Positions 43,242 through 52,799 are shown, counted from the stretch's first letter. The stretch is 64,000 nucleotides of DNA from JALZOC01 sp035758845 (GCA_035758845.1 DASTVZ010000104.1:1-64000); one strand, 5' to 3'. Notes: generated from the letters alone by a model not told the origin. Translations and numbers: made by a program.

Positions 43242-45887
43242 TTAATCGTTTCGCAACGCCTCGGCCGGATCAACCCGAATCGCGCGCCGCACAGGAGCCC
43301 ACGTCGCGACGGCGGCCACGATGAGGAGGGAGAACAGCGGCAGCGCGATGCTCAAAAGACTGACCGCCTGGATTTCAAACAGAAGCGCCTCGACGAATCT
43401 TGCGAAATACAGACCGCCGGCAAGCCCGAGAACGCCGCCGACCATCACCGCAAGCGCAACCCGGCCGGCGACGGCTCTAACAACGGCACCAGCCTGCGCG
43501 CCAAGCGCCAGGCGAATGCCGATCTCGCGCGTTCGGCGGACGACGGCGTAGCTAAGGACCCCGTAGAGTCCCACGGCCGCGAGGACGAGCCCGAGAGCGG
43601 CAAAGAACCCGGAGAGGACGGCGAGCAGGCGCTCGCGCAATAGCGTGTTCCCCACCAGCGACGTTTGAAGCGTGACGTCGACGAGCCTGAGCGACGGATG
43701 AATCCGCGGCAACTCCTGTCGCACACGATCGACCAGGGTCTTGGGATCAACCTGCGAGCGGATCTGAATCGTGCCCGCCGGATCGGAAATCGGAGTGAAG
43801 AGGAACGGGTTCATTTCACCGCGGACTGACCCATCGTGAGTGCCCGCAACCACACCAACGATGTGATACGCGAAGGCCCGGCCGCCTCTGGTCGTCGTCA
43901 GACGCTGTCCCACGGCGCGATCGCCATGAAAGTAGGTGCGGACAAACATGTCATTGACGATGACGGGCATCGGGTTCGTCGCGTTGCTATCCGTTGCTTC
44001 GAACTCACGGCCGTCGAGGACGGCGATCCGCATGGTTCGAAAAAACTGAGGCGACACATCGAGCCGGAATGTTTGTGCTCGTCGGCCATCCGGGAGCGCG
44101 ACATTATTGCCGTTTGAATAACCCCTGAACAACGCCCAGCCGGACAGGCTCGCGCTTTCGACTGCCGGCAGCGACTCCATGCGATCCAACAACTGACGGA
44201 CCATCGCACGCGCTTGTTCTGGTTCGAGACGATCGCGCGTTTCAACGGTGAGAAGCGTCACCTGGTCGGGACTGAAACCAAGATTCACGGCCGTCAGCCG
44301 ATCGAAGGATCGCATCAGCAGTGCAGCGACGAACAGGATCATCAGGCTGAACGCGATCTGTGCGGCAACGAGAGAACGGGCAACGCCGGCTTTCGCTGTG
44401 TGACCGCGATCGCCGAGCGCGACGACCTCGCCCGGACCCGCCGCCGATGCACGAAGTGCAGGCACGATCCCAAACAGAACGGTGGTGAAACACCCGACCA
44501 GCGAGACAAACCCGAGCACTCGCCAGTCAATGCGCGTGTCGAGGTAGACCGGATTCTCATTCGTCGTCAACAACCGGACGATGAAGGGGACGGCGGTGCG
44601 CGAGAGCGCAAGAGCAAGGGCCGTTGCGGTGAGAGTCAGCACGGCGGATTCGATCAGAACCTGCTGCAGCAGACGGCCTCGGCCGGCGCCAATGGATGCA
44701 CGCAATGCCATCTCCCGCATGCGGGCGGCACCGCGCGCCAGCAACAGGTTGGCGACGTTGGAGCACGCGATGAGCAGCACGAGGCCAACGATCGCCGCAA
44801 GTGTCAGGAGTGGACGTTGGAACTCCTGTCGCACCTGAGAGTAGCCGCTGGCGGCACTGCGGAGCTCCAGTCTCGATCCCGCTGCACGGGTGCCATCCTT
44901 GCCGATAAATTCATCGTCTTCGAAATTCGCGAAAGCCGTTTGCGCGATCGCTTGAACAGTCTGGAGTGCCTCCCCCGAAGCAAGGCGTCCCCACACTTGT
45001 AACCAGTTCCAGTTCGGGGCCCCCAGGGACTCTCGGTTGAACATCATGTTGGGCAGCCATACATCGGTCAGGACTCCGGGTTGCGCGCCACTGAATCCCG
45101 GCTCTGCGACACCAACGATCTGGTATGGACGCTGCTCCACCTGAATCCACGTACCGAGCACGTCAGGATCCGCGCCAAGTCGACGGACCCAGAAGGCATG
45201 ACTCACGACGGCGACCTGGTGCGCGCCGGGAGTCACATCATCCGAAGGCTGCAACATCCGTCCGATCGTCGGCATGACGCCAAGCACATTGAACGCGTTC
45301 CCCGAGACGAATTGGCTCAGGAGCTTTTCCTCCACGCCATCGGCGTCAGGCAAGATCGCCTGTCTCAGGGACTGGTGGCTCATGCTGAAGACTTCCATGT
45401 GTGGCGAGACGTGCTGGCGCATCCAATTGAGCAGCGGATAGCTGTACAGCGCGCTGAACCGCAGGTCTTGGTTATTGCTCGCGCGGCTGAGATAGACCAG
45501 ACGCCCTGGGTAACGGACCGGTAGTTCCCGCAGGATCAACGCATCAATCAGCGAGAACGCAGCCGCGCACGCGCCGATCGCCAGACCGAGTGAGATGACG
45601 GCGGCCGCCGACACACCGGCGTCCTTGCGCAGCATGCGCGCGCCGAGGCGCAGATCACGCCAGATGGACTCGAGCCAGGGAAGCAGCTTTACGTCGCGGC
45701 TGGTCTCGCGGAGGATCAGGCGGTTGCCGAACTGTCGCGACGCTCGCGCGAGTGCGTCCGCGCGCGACAGCCCCTCGGCCTCGAGTTCGTCAGCGCGTGC
45801 TTCGATGTGAAACCGCTGCTCGTCGTCGAGTTCGTCCTGCAGACGCCCCGGTCGCAGGACGTTCACGAATCGGGACCACCGCGACAT
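43242..45887 (-). CDS. ADOP-type ABC transporter permease (cassette 2)
   Basis: The 881-residue inner-membrane protein opens with the ADOP N-terminal region (FVNVLRPGRLQDELDDEQRFHIEARADELEAEGLSRADALARASRQFGN), followed by two MacB_PCD/FtsX halves (MREMALRASIGAGRGRL in the middle; TREIGIRLALGAQAG and PVRRAIRVDPAEALR at the end). It is 12 bases downstream of the PadR gene, which it follows in one transcript. No ABC ATPase gene is nearby. Overall it is a paralogue of the proteins at 2746-5385 and 50034-52799. Confidence 0.92.
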   Translation of the reverse strand: MSRWSRFVNVLRPGRLQDELDDEQRFHIEARADELEAEGLSRADALARASRQFGNRLILRETSRDVKLLPWLESIWRDLRLGARMLRKDAGVSAAAVISLGLAIGACAAAFSLIDALILRELPVRYPGRLVYLSRASNNQDLRFSALYSYPLLNWMRQHVSPHMEVFSMSHQSLRQAILPDADGVEEKLLSQFVSGNAFNVLGVMPTIGRMLQPSDDVTPGAHQVAVVSHAFWVRRLGADPDVLGTWIQVEQRPYQIVGVAEPGFSGAQPGVLTDVWLPNMMFNRESLGAPNWNWLQVWGRLASGEALQTVQAIAQTAFANFEDDEFIGKDGTRAAGSRLELRSAASGYSQVRQEFQRPLLTLAAIVGLVLLIACSNVANLLLARGAARMREMALRASIGAGRGRLLQQVLIESAVLTLTATALALALSRTAVPFIVRLLTTNENPVYLDTRIDWRVLGFVSLVGCFTTVLFGIVPALRASAAGPGEVVALGDRGHTAKAGVARSLVAAQIAFSLMILFVAALLMRSFDRLTAVNLGFSPDQVTLLTVETRDRLEPEQARAMVRQLLDRMESLPAVESASLSGWALFRGYSNGNNVALPDGRRAQTFRLDVSPQFFRTMRIAVLDGREFEATDSNATNPMPVIVNDMFVRTYFHGDRAVGQRLTTTRGGRAFAYHIVGVVAGTHDGSVRGEMNPFLFTPISDPAGTIQIRSQVDPKTLVDRVRQELPRIHPSLRLVDVTLQTSLVGNTLLRERLLAVLSGFFAALGLVLAAVGLYGVLSYAVVRRTREIGIRLALGAQAGAVVRAVAGRVALAVMVGGVLGLAGGLYFARFVEALLFEIQAVSLLSIALPLFSLLIVAAVATWAPVRRAIRVDPAEALRND

Positions 45888-45899
45888 GCTCCCCTCCCG

Positions 45900-46229
45900 T
45901 CAGATGCGCTGAAGCAGTTGCCCGACGGCGAGTGTCACCTTGCGCCAGCGCTTCTCTTCCGCCTCGAGATGGCGACGACCGGCCGCGGTGATTTCGTAGA
46001 CACGCGCGCGGCGGTTCTTCGTCGTCACGACCCATCGCGCCTTGACCAGCCGCGACTCTTCGAGCCGGTGCAACGCGGGGTAGAGCGATCCTTCCTCGAC
46101 GCGCAGCACCTCGGATGAGAACGTCTCGATCTGCGTGGTGATCGCGTAGCCATGCATTGCCCCTCGCCGGGCGAGGATCTTGAGGATCAGCATCGGGAGG
46201 GAGCCCTGGAGCGCGTCACTGCGTGCCAT
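45900..46229 (-). CDS. PadR-family transcriptional regulator (cassette 2)
   Basis: The 109-residue protein matches the acidobacterial PadR subgroup: LQGSLPMLILKILARRGAMHGYAI, then EEGSLYPALHRLEESRLVKARW and YEITAAGRRHLEAEEKRW. It is a winged-helix dimer that likely represses its own promoter and the permease gene 12 bases downstream. The start ATG at 46229 has only a weak ribosome site (AAGAAAT). An upstream CTTACTAAG palindrome is the likely operator. Confidence 0.92.
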   Translation of the reverse strand: MARSDALQGSLPMLILKILARRGAMHGYAITTQIETFSSEVLRVEEGSLYPALHRLEESRLVKARWVVTTKNRRARVYEITAAGRRHLEAEEKRWRKVTLAVGQLLQRI

Positions 46230-46230
46230 A

Positions 46231-46285
46231 TATAGATTTCTTAGTAAGCACGCTGAGCATAAGCGCAGGCGGACGTGCTTTGCAA
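46231..46285 (-). promoter_or_regulatory. Putative promoter and operator of PadR/ADOP cassette 2
   Basis: On the minus strand TTGCAA (46280-46285) and TATGCT (46256-46261) are 18 bases apart and could serve as -35 and -10 elements. CTTACTAAG (46240-46248), a palindrome with one central base, lies just downstream at about the transcript start. TATATA overlaps the ATG. A PadR dimer at the palindrome would block transcription. The -10 has four of six consensus bases, so this is tentative. Confidence 0.45.
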
Positions 46286-46396
46286 GTCTGCCGAATCCTG
46301 ACGATCGATCGCTGGTTGCAACGCTCAGGCAGGAAACCAGACACTACAGCGACGCCGCAACAGCGTCTCCCCGGGGGATCGAAGGCAGGCCATGTT

Positions 46397-47740
46397 TCAG
46401 CGGTTGAATGGATATTCCTGAATCCAATTGAAGCCGCGATTGAGCAGCAGGAGTTTGCTGTGGTCGAACCGCTGCAAAGACATGCCGATCTTGTGACCAT
46501 CCATGTCGCCGTCCAGCCTCAGCGTGCGTTCATCGCGCCGATCGAACGTCAGCCGCGTTTTCCAGGCCTGATCCCTGAGTGTCGTCAGCGTGATCGTCCT
46601 GGCCGGGTCATCTGTCTTGGCCGGGTAGAACACAAACGTGCTATCCATCCGTTGGAACACGAGCGAGTTCGCGTTCTGAACGATGACTCTCCGCCAGCGG
46701 CCGTAGTCGGTGACGAGTGGCGCGCGTTCAACGCCGTCGATCGTCATCGTGTCAACATCCCAAATCCCATAAAGCGTTGGTTTCGGCGCGCCGCCGCCAT
46801 ACGTGAACCAGCTTGTACGGGCGGACACGACGTTGGTCGCGATCAGGTAAGCGGCGAACACAAGCTGCGTGGCCGTCCCAATGCGCTGCGCCTGTAGTCC
46901 GAGAAACAACGGTTGCTGGGGCGACGGCGGCGCCGGGCGATCGAAGACGAACACGTTCAGCAGACGCCGCGCGTCCGGCGCAAGGAGGACAAGCGAGATC
47001 AGGATCAAGTGAAACGAGAAGAGCTTCACCGGCACGTCGTAGGTCATGTTCAACGTAAAGATCTGAATCGAATCCAGCAGCAGAATCACTGCGCCGGCGA
47101 GTGACAAACGTGGAATGAAGAGACACACCGCGGCAGCCAGTTCCGCTGCGCCGGCAAATCTCTCGTACGCAGGTGATGCGCCAATCGATGACCACAACAC
47201 GCCCATTGGTGAGAAGTGACCGAATGGCTCGACAAGGCGCATGAGAACTGGCGCCGGCATCTGCAACGGGATCACCTTCGTCATCCCATACACGAGCATC
47301 GTCGACCCGGCCGCAAACCGCAGGAACAGTCGAAACCATTTGTGCAACGTCACGTAGTTGGCGCGCTGACGATCGAGCACTGACCAGCCCACCGTTGCCC
47401 CTGTCGCAATCACGAGCAGGCAACACGCGGCTATCCAATTGAACGTCTTGTCGCCGCTGCCGCTGCCGGTGATGACGAGTGGCTTGGTTATCCCAAACAC
47501 GTCGACCGCGGTCCACGTCACGATCGTCTTGAACGGCGGGAGTTCCTCGAGCGAAGGCATCTCCCAGCTCGGCCAGTTCGGAATGACGAGCAGCCCACCC
47601 AGCATCTGGGTCGTCAGCACGTAAAGGCCGAAGTACACGAAGCAGAAACGAAAGGCGACGCACGTCATTCGGTTCCACCGTCCGCTCGGCGCGACAGAAG
47701 TTTCGACATCGACGGCGGTGGATGAACCAAAGTTGAGCAT
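46397..47740 (-). CDS. DoxX-like multi-pass membrane protein
   Basis: The 447-residue protein has an N-terminal hydrophilic stretch, about eight to ten predicted membrane segments with the DoxX-style run (LRFAAGSTMLVYGMTKVIPLQMP, FAGAAELAAAVCLFIPRLSLAGAVILLL), and a C-terminal soluble domain (about 310-447, beta-rich, with WDVDTMTIDGVERAPLVTD). DoxX relatives are quinone/thiosulfate oxidoreductase subunits or general redox membrane proteins; this larger version is common in Acidobacteriota and Bacteroidota without a known role. AGGGGAGGACAC precedes the ATG at 47740. It starts 34 bases after the stop of the winged-helix/TPR regulator gene on the same strand, suggesting one transcript. Confidence 0.8.
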   Translation of the reverse strand: MLNFGSSTAVDVETSVAPSGRWNRMTCVAFRFCFVYFGLYVLTTQMLGGLLVIPNWPSWEMPSLEELPPFKTIVTWTAVDVFGITKPLVITGSGSGDKTFNWIAACCLLVIATGATVGWSVLDRQRANYVTLHKWFRLFLRFAAGSTMLVYGMTKVIPLQMPAPVLMRLVEPFGHFSPMGVLWSSIGASPAYERFAGAAELAAAVCLFIPRLSLAGAVILLLDSIQIFTLNMTYDVPVKLFSFHLILISLVLLAPDARRLLNVFVFDRPAPPSPQQPLFLGLQAQRIGTATQLVFAAYLIATNVVSARTSWFTYGGGAPKPTLYGIWDVDTMTIDGVERAPLVTDYGRWRRVIVQNANSLVFQRMDSTFVFYPAKTDDPARTITLTTLRDQAWKTRLTFDRRDERTLRLDGDMDGHKIGMSLQRFDHSKLLLLNRGFNWIQEYPFNR

Positions 47741-47774
47741 GTGTCCTCCCCTACGGAAGCACGAACGGAGGATT

Positions 47775-49154
47775 TCAGGTGCGTTTGCGGTGCTCGAAAC
47801 GCCGCCCGGGCTCGTGGGCCAACCCGTGTTCACGCGCGCGCTGAGCGGCCACGAATAATCCAACGGATTTCAGTCGCTCGTCGAACCGTGAATCGACGCG
47901 AAGGTAATCCCACTGTGGAGCAACGGCAAGATGCACGAGGGCGGGATCGCGCCGTTCGATCGCCACGTCGAGATGGCGAAACGCCTCGTCGAGATCGCCA
48001 ACCTCGCCGAAGAGCAACGCGAGCTGCATGGCTGGTCCCTTCGCATTCAGACCAAGGGCATAGCGCACGACTCCTCGACGGCCGGCAGTCTCGTAGACGT
48101 GTTCCAGTTCCGCGATGAGCGAGGCGGGCGCGCCCGAAGCACGGGCGTGGGCGAGAGACTCAGCCATGTGGCGACCGACATCTCCCTTCATCAAGTACGC
48201 GGCGGCGAGGTACTCGCGCGCCAACAGATGCGCGGGATCGAGTTCGAGCGACCGGTTCGCCCACGCGATCATCTCGTCATAGCGCCGCTGGTTCCAAAAC
48301 GCGAGTGCGATTTGCAGGTGTACGGCCGCCGACGAGGGATTGCGTTCGAGTGCTTTCTGCTTGGCGGCAAGACCTTCCGCGAGATGTCCCAGGGCTTCGA
48401 GCAGCCGCCCGTACAACAACCAGCCTTCCGTGTGATCGGGGTTCAATTCAAGCGCGCGCTCGAGGCTCCGCTGCGCGCCGCTCCAGTTCCAATCGCTGAG
48501 AAACAATACCGTGCCGAGCGCTACCTGCGCGTCGGCGTTGGCATCTTCCATGGCCAGCGCGCGAAGAGCCGAAGCCCGAGCCTCGGCGTAGGCTTGCGAG
48601 GGCGGGGCGATTCGCAACTCCGCTTCAGCACAATGCGCCACCGCCAGCCCTGCATGGGCCGCTGCGTAATGCGGATCGCGCGCCACCGCCGCGCGAAACG
48701 CTTCGACCGCGCGCGGAACATCCACTCTCGACGCGGCCATCAGGTGTGAACGGCCGCGGCCGATGAGTTCAGAGACTTCCGGGTTCGCCGGCAGAACACC
48801 GATCGGCCACCTCATTGATACTGCTTCCAGCTGCGCGTGCTTGCGCTCGACGACCGCTGTGAAGCGATAACCGGCGCGGGCGACGGTTTCGATGGACCCG
48901 TCAGGGCCGGCGAGCGCTTTGCGCAAGGCGGAAACGTACACGGCGAGCACCCCCTCCTCGACGACGACGTCACCCCAGACGAGATCGAGAAGCTCGCGCT
49001 TGGTGATCAGCCTGCCGGCGCGCCGGACGAGCGCGACCAGCACGTCGTGCGCCTTCGGCGCAAGAGGCACGACCACGCCTGATTTCAACAGCCGCCGCTC
49101 GACTACATCGAGGACGAATTCGCCAAACTCGTAGACCTCGCGCGGACTCACCAT
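47775..49154 (-). CDS. Winged-helix DNA-binding TPR regulator, soluble
   Basis: The 459-residue protein has an OmpR-type winged helix (about 8-103; LVRRAGRLITKRELLDLVWGD, ETVARAGYRFTAVV) followed directly by a TPR region (about 125-420; YAAAHAGLAVAH, ERALELNPDHTEGWLLYGRLLEALGHLAEGLAAKQKALERNPSSAAVHLQIALAFW). Unlike the protein at 18450-20357 it has no membrane helix and is cytoplasmic. The TPR surface likely binds a partner that sets its activity. It is co-directional with the DoxX-like gene, 34 bases downstream, and divergent from a small protein gene. Confidence 0.9.
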   Translation of the reverse strand: MVSPREVYEFGEFVLDVVERRLLKSGVVVPLAPKAHDVLVALVRRAGRLITKRELLDLVWGDVVVEEGVLAVYVSALRKALAGPDGSIETVARAGYRFTAVVERKHAQLEAVSMRWPIGVLPANPEVSELIGRGRSHLMAASRVDVPRAVEAFRAAVARDPHYAAAHAGLAVAHCAEAELRIAPPSQAYAEARASALRALAMEDANADAQVALGTVLFLSDWNWSGAQRSLERALELNPDHTEGWLLYGRLLEALGHLAEGLAAKQKALERNPSSAAVHLQIALAFWNQRRYDEMIAWANRSLELDPAHLLAREYLAAAYLMKGDVGRHMAESLAHARASGAPASLIAELEHVYETAGRRGVVRYALGLNAKGPAMQLALLFGEVGDLDEAFRHLDVAIERRDPALVHLAVAPQWDYLRVDSRFDERLKSVGLFVAAQRAREHGLAHEPGRRFEHRKRT

Positions 49155-49231
49155 GCTTAGTCAAATCTTAAGCGTTGCTTCAGGATTTCAGGCCGTCACG
49201 CACATACATATGGACGGGTAAGGAGGACACC

Positions 49232-49642
49232 ATGCACGATCCATTCGTCGGGCCCTGGGCGCTCAATCCCGCTCGTTCGGAGCTTACGCCCAACCACAGG
49301 CCAAGCGAGGCCACGATGACGTGGCAAATCGATCAGGACGGAGGGTACCTGCTTCTGGCTGAAGGGACCAATGAGAAAGGTCAGCACTGCGTGGAAAGAC
49401 CGCAGAAGCTGATTCCGGACGGCAAGCCTTACCCGGTCGAGCAATTCCCAGGGCTGAGTTGCATTACGACCCGGCCGCACGCGAACACACTTCGTGCTGA
49501 AGTGCGGCGCGAGGACGGCTCGGTCGCGGGCGAGGGTACCTATGAAGTCGCCGCGGACGGCAAGACGATGACGGCGAGTACGTCGGGCTTCGACTCTCAG
49601 CTCCGGCCGTTCACGATGCGAACGCTCTGGGAACGGAGGTAG
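49232..49642 (+). CDS. Small lipocalin-like hypothetical protein
   Basis: The 136-residue protein has the pattern GPWALNPARSELTPNHRPSEATMTW that occurs at the start of many small acidobacterial beta proteins (W-x-L-N-x-x-x-S), followed by alternating strands ending in QLRPFTMRTLWERR. It has no signal peptide. AAGGAGG precedes the ATG at 49232. I expect a small beta-barrel or sandwich that binds a hydrophobic ligand, but no function is known. It is divergent from the winged-helix/TPR gene (77 bases), which may control it. Confidence 0.78.
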   Translation: MHDPFVGPWALNPARSELTPNHRPSEATMTWQIDQDGGYLLLAEGTNEKGQHCVERPQKLIPDGKPYPVEQFPGLSCITTRPHANTLRAEVRREDGSVAGEGTYEVAADGKTMTASTSGFDSQLRPFTMRTLWERR

Positions 49643-49668
49643 CGACGGGTGCGATTGCCCGCCAGATC

Positions 49669-49700
49669 TGATATATTGTGCGGCCATATATGGCCGCACA
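49669..49700 (+). promoter_or_regulatory. Extended -10 promoter and 24-bp palindrome over the padR start
   Basis: A perfect 24-bp palindrome spans 49677-49700, centred on ATAT. It overlaps the ATG start at 49690-49692. Immediately upstream, TG (49669-49670) plus TATATT (49672-49677) forms an extended -10, which would place transcription start at about 49684-49690, so the mRNA would be leaderless or nearly so; no Shine-Dalgarno sequence is present. A PadR dimer on the palindrome would block its own transcription. Binding is inferred. Confidence 0.65.
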
Positions 49701-50028
49701 TACTGAGGTCAAACGTGGGAGCGCCGAGCTGATGGTGCTTGCCGCCATCGAGCGCCGCGCTCGCCATGGCTACGAAATCGCGAAGCTGATCGACGACCGG
49801 TCCGGCGGCGTGCTCCGGTTCCACGTCGCCTCGCTCTACCCCATGCTCTACCGGATGGAACGGCGCGGCTGGATTGACGGTAAGTGGATCGAGAAAGCGG
49901 GTCAGCGTAAGCGGCGGTACTACCGGCTCACCGCCGCGGGACGCAAGGTCCTCGCCCACCAGCGCAGCACCTGGCGCGAACTCCTGAGCGCATTGCAACA
50001 GGTCGCCGGCCTCGAGACCGGCAGGTAA
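49690..50028 (+). CDS. PadR-family transcriptional regulator (cassette 3)
   Basis: The 112-residue protein has the PadR winged helix with AELMVLAAIERRARHGYEIAKLIDD, LRFHVASLYPMLYRMERRGWIDGKW and RYYRLTAAGRKVL. I choose the ATG at 49690; a GTG at 49678 in the same frame is also possible. It is followed after five bases by the third ADOP permease gene and is presumably its repressor. Its start lies inside a 24-bp palindrome that is probably its operator. Confidence 0.92.
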   Translation: MAAHTEVKRGSAELMVLAAIERRARHGYEIAKLIDDRSGGVLRFHVASLYPMLYRMERRGWIDGKWIEKAGQRKRRYYRLTAAGRKVLAHQRSTWRELLSALQQVAGLETGR

Positions 50029-50033
50029 AGGTT

Positions 50034-52799
50034 ATGGACTTCCGGAGCTACGTGCGCCAACACCTTCCCGCTGTCAAAGTCGTTCGTGAAGAGGAGATCG
50101 TCGAGGAGCTGGCGCAGCATCTCGAGGATCTCTATCACGACGGTGTCGGCTCGGGCCTCGACCACGACACCGCGTGGGCGCGAGCGACCGCGGCGCTGCC
50201 CAACGCGGCGGAGGAACTGGCCGGGGCGCTTCGCGCCTCGAGCCGTTCGCCAGCGAGCCGTGCAGCAGACACCCTGCGCGCGCATCTGGACGAACCGCCG
50301 CGCCGGTTTGGAGGATCGATGTTGACGGGGTTCCGTCGCGACCTCCGCTACGCCTTTCGCACGATGCTTCGCGAACCGGGCTTCACCGCTGTTGTTGTCA
50401 TCACACTCGCGCTGGGAATCGGCGGAACCGCGGCGATGTACAGCGCGATCGACGCGATTCTCCTGCGGCGCCCGCCGGTAGCCGACCCCGATCGGGTGGT
50501 GAACGCCTACATGCTTTACCCGGCACGAGTCACGGCTAATCCTGCCGCCGGCGACCAGGTCGGTAGTGCGTCGTATCCCGATTATGCGGATCTGCGCGAC
50601 AGCAACATCTTCGACGGACTGGCCGCCTTCACCAGCATCCTGCTGACGCTTGACACGAACGGAACACCTGAACAGATCGTCGGTCAGGTCGTGAGCGGCA
50701 ACTTCTTCGACGTGCTGGGCGTCCCGGCGGTTGTCGGCCGCACGTTGAAGCCGGAGGATGATCGGCTTGGCTCGCCGGTTCGCGTCGCCGTGCTCTCCTA
50801 CGGCACCTGGCAGCGCCGCCTCGGCGGCGACCCGAACGTCGTCGGCCGATCGCTCTCTCTGAATGGAAACCTCTACAACGTAATCGGTGTCGCGCGTCGT
50901 GGATTTGGCGGGCCAGACGTCGACGACGTTGCGGAGGTTTGGGTGCCGATGGCGTTGCAGCCGGAAGTCCGCCCGCCTTCGGCGGGTGCCCTCCGCCAGC
51001 GATTCCCGGACTTGCGGTTGCTTCACGCCCGCGACGTGCGCTGGCTGAGCATGGTCGGCCGCCTGAAAGAAGGTGTCTCGGCAGCTGACGCAGCGGCGGC
51101 GCTCGACGTCGTCGGTCGCAGATTGCAGACCGCGTACCCCGACTCGAACCGCGACATCAGCGCAACGGTCATGCGGCTCGGCGACGGACCAGGTTTGCGC
51201 AGTAATACGCGACCGCTGCTACGTCTCCTTGGTGTGGCCGTGACGCTGGTGCTGTTGATCGCCTGCGCCAACGTCGCGAGCCTGTTGTTGGCGCGCGCGG
51301 TGACGCGACGACGCGAGGTGGCTGTTCGGATAGCGATCGGAGCCGGACGCGGGCAACTGGTGAGTCAATGGCTCACGGAGGCGATCGTTCTCGGCCTGAT
51401 CGGCTCGGCTGCGGCACTTGTCGTCGCGTATTGGGGAATCCCGATTCTGTACGGCTTCGGCATTCCGGAAGGAATGGATCTCAGCCTCAATCGGCGCGTG
51501 TTGGCGTTCACGTTCGTGACTGGTGCCACCGCTGGCTTGGTTTTCGGGTTGGCGCCTGTTGTTCAGTTAATTCGGTCAGAGGCGGTAACCGCGTTGCGCG
51601 ATGAGGGCGGCACCGTCGCATCCGGGGTACGGGCGACCCGTGCGCGAAGCGTTTTCGTCGTCGTGCAGGTAGCGCTCAGCCTCGTCCTGCTTGTAGGTGC
51701 CGGACTCTTCCTGCGAACGCTGCAGCAGGCCTACGCCATCGACCTCGGTTACAACATCGACCGCATGCTCCTGGCGACAATCGAGCCAGGCGATCGCTAC
51801 CAGCCGCCTGCGGCGCAAGCCTTTTACGCTGACGTGCTGGATCGCGTGAACGCGCTGCCAGGAGTCGTGGCCGCGGGCGCGGCGCGCGTCACCGTCCTGA
51901 GTGGAGCGTCGCGGACCGGGGCGGTCAGCATTGACGGCCGGCCGGTGCAACGCGATCGAAGCAATGCGATTCCGGCGCGCGTGAATGTCGTCAGCGACAA
52001 GTATCTCGATGCCATGGGCATTCCGATAGTCATCGGTCGCAACTTTCAGAGGACCGATCTCCCGGCCGCCACCCGCGTCGCTATCGTGAGCCGGTCGCTC
52101 GCGAATCGTCTGTGGCCGAATGCCGACCCCATCGGCAAGACGCTGGAATCTTCGACACCGCTCGTCGTGGTAGGCGTGGTGCCCGACACGGTTTACCGCA
52201 GGACGACGGACCGGCAGGTACTCCCCGTCTATTACCTCCCGCTGTCACAGAACTACGAGGCGGCGGTCGGTCTGCACGTGCGTACCGTAGGCGATCCCAT
52301 GGCAGTACTGCCCGCGGTGCGGCGAGCCATCAGCGACGTGGACCCGCGCATCGCGCTCGTGAGACCGCGCCGGCTCGAGGACGAATTCAGCCGCTCGCTG
52401 ATCGCAGAACGAACGATGGTGAAGTTCGTCGGCGGGCTGAGTGGCATCGCGCTATTGCTCGCGGCTGTGGGACTGTACGGCGTGATGGCATACGCCACGC
52501 GTCAGCGCACAACCGAAATCGGCGTCAGGCTCGCGCTCGGCGCCAGCCCTGTATCGATTCTCCAGATGATCGTCCTGCGCGGCCTGCGGCTCGTCGCCGT
52601 CGGCGGCGTGTTAGGACTTGCATGCGCAGTGGTCGCGGTGCGTTTCGTGCGGAATCTCCTCTTCGGGGTCGAAGCGACCGACCCAGCGACATGGATTGCG
52701 GTGTCGACGGCCATGATGCTTGTCGGTGTACTCGCCTGCGCCGTCCCGGCTCGGCGAGCCATGCGCATCGACCCGGTAAGAGCGCTGAGGAATTTCTGA
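50034..52799 (+). CDS. ADOP-type ABC transporter permease (cassette 3)
   Basis: The 921-residue protein has a longer N-terminal ADOP region (about 1-95: VREEEIVEELAQHLEDLYHDGVGSGLDHDTAWARATAALPN), then two MacB_PCD/FtsX halves. Signatures are REVAVRIAIGAGRGQL in the middle, TTEIGVRLALGASPVS and the closing PARRAMRIDPVRALR. It differs from the other two copies in N-terminal length. As in the other cassettes it directly follows a PadR gene and has no ATPase nearby. It is an inner-membrane efflux or mechanotransmission component whose substrate is unknown. Confidence 0.92.
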   Translation: MDFRSYVRQHLPAVKVVREEEIVEELAQHLEDLYHDGVGSGLDHDTAWARATAALPNAAEELAGALRASSRSPASRAADTLRAHLDEPPRRFGGSMLTGFRRDLRYAFRTMLREPGFTAVVVITLALGIGGTAAMYSAIDAILLRRPPVADPDRVVNAYMLYPARVTANPAAGDQVGSASYPDYADLRDSNIFDGLAAFTSILLTLDTNGTPEQIVGQVVSGNFFDVLGVPAVVGRTLKPEDDRLGSPVRVAVLSYGTWQRRLGGDPNVVGRSLSLNGNLYNVIGVARRGFGGPDVDDVAEVWVPMALQPEVRPPSAGALRQRFPDLRLLHARDVRWLSMVGRLKEGVSAADAAAALDVVGRRLQTAYPDSNRDISATVMRLGDGPGLRSNTRPLLRLLGVAVTLVLLIACANVASLLLARAVTRRREVAVRIAIGAGRGQLVSQWLTEAIVLGLIGSAAALVVAYWGIPILYGFGIPEGMDLSLNRRVLAFTFVTGATAGLVFGLAPVVQLIRSEAVTALRDEGGTVASGVRATRARSVFVVVQVALSLVLLVGAGLFLRTLQQAYAIDLGYNIDRMLLATIEPGDRYQPPAAQAFYADVLDRVNALPGVVAAGAARVTVLSGASRTGAVSIDGRPVQRDRSNAIPARVNVVSDKYLDAMGIPIVIGRNFQRTDLPAATRVAIVSRSLANRLWPNADPIGKTLESSTPLVVVGVVPDTVYRRTTDRQVLPVYYLPLSQNYEAAVGLHVRTVGDPMAVLPAVRRAISDVDPRIALVRPRRLEDEFSRSLIAERTMVKFVGGLSGIALLLAAVGLYGVMAYATRQRTTEIGVRLALGASPVSILQMIVLRGLRLVAVGGVLGLACAVVAVRFVRNLLFGVEATDPATWIAVSTAMMLVGVLACAVPARRAMRIDPVRALRNF

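Noticed and set aside
49920..51026. 368-residue minus-strand frame over the third ADOP permease gene
   Set aside because: Antisense to conserved FtsX/MacB sequence; Arg-rich, no domain.
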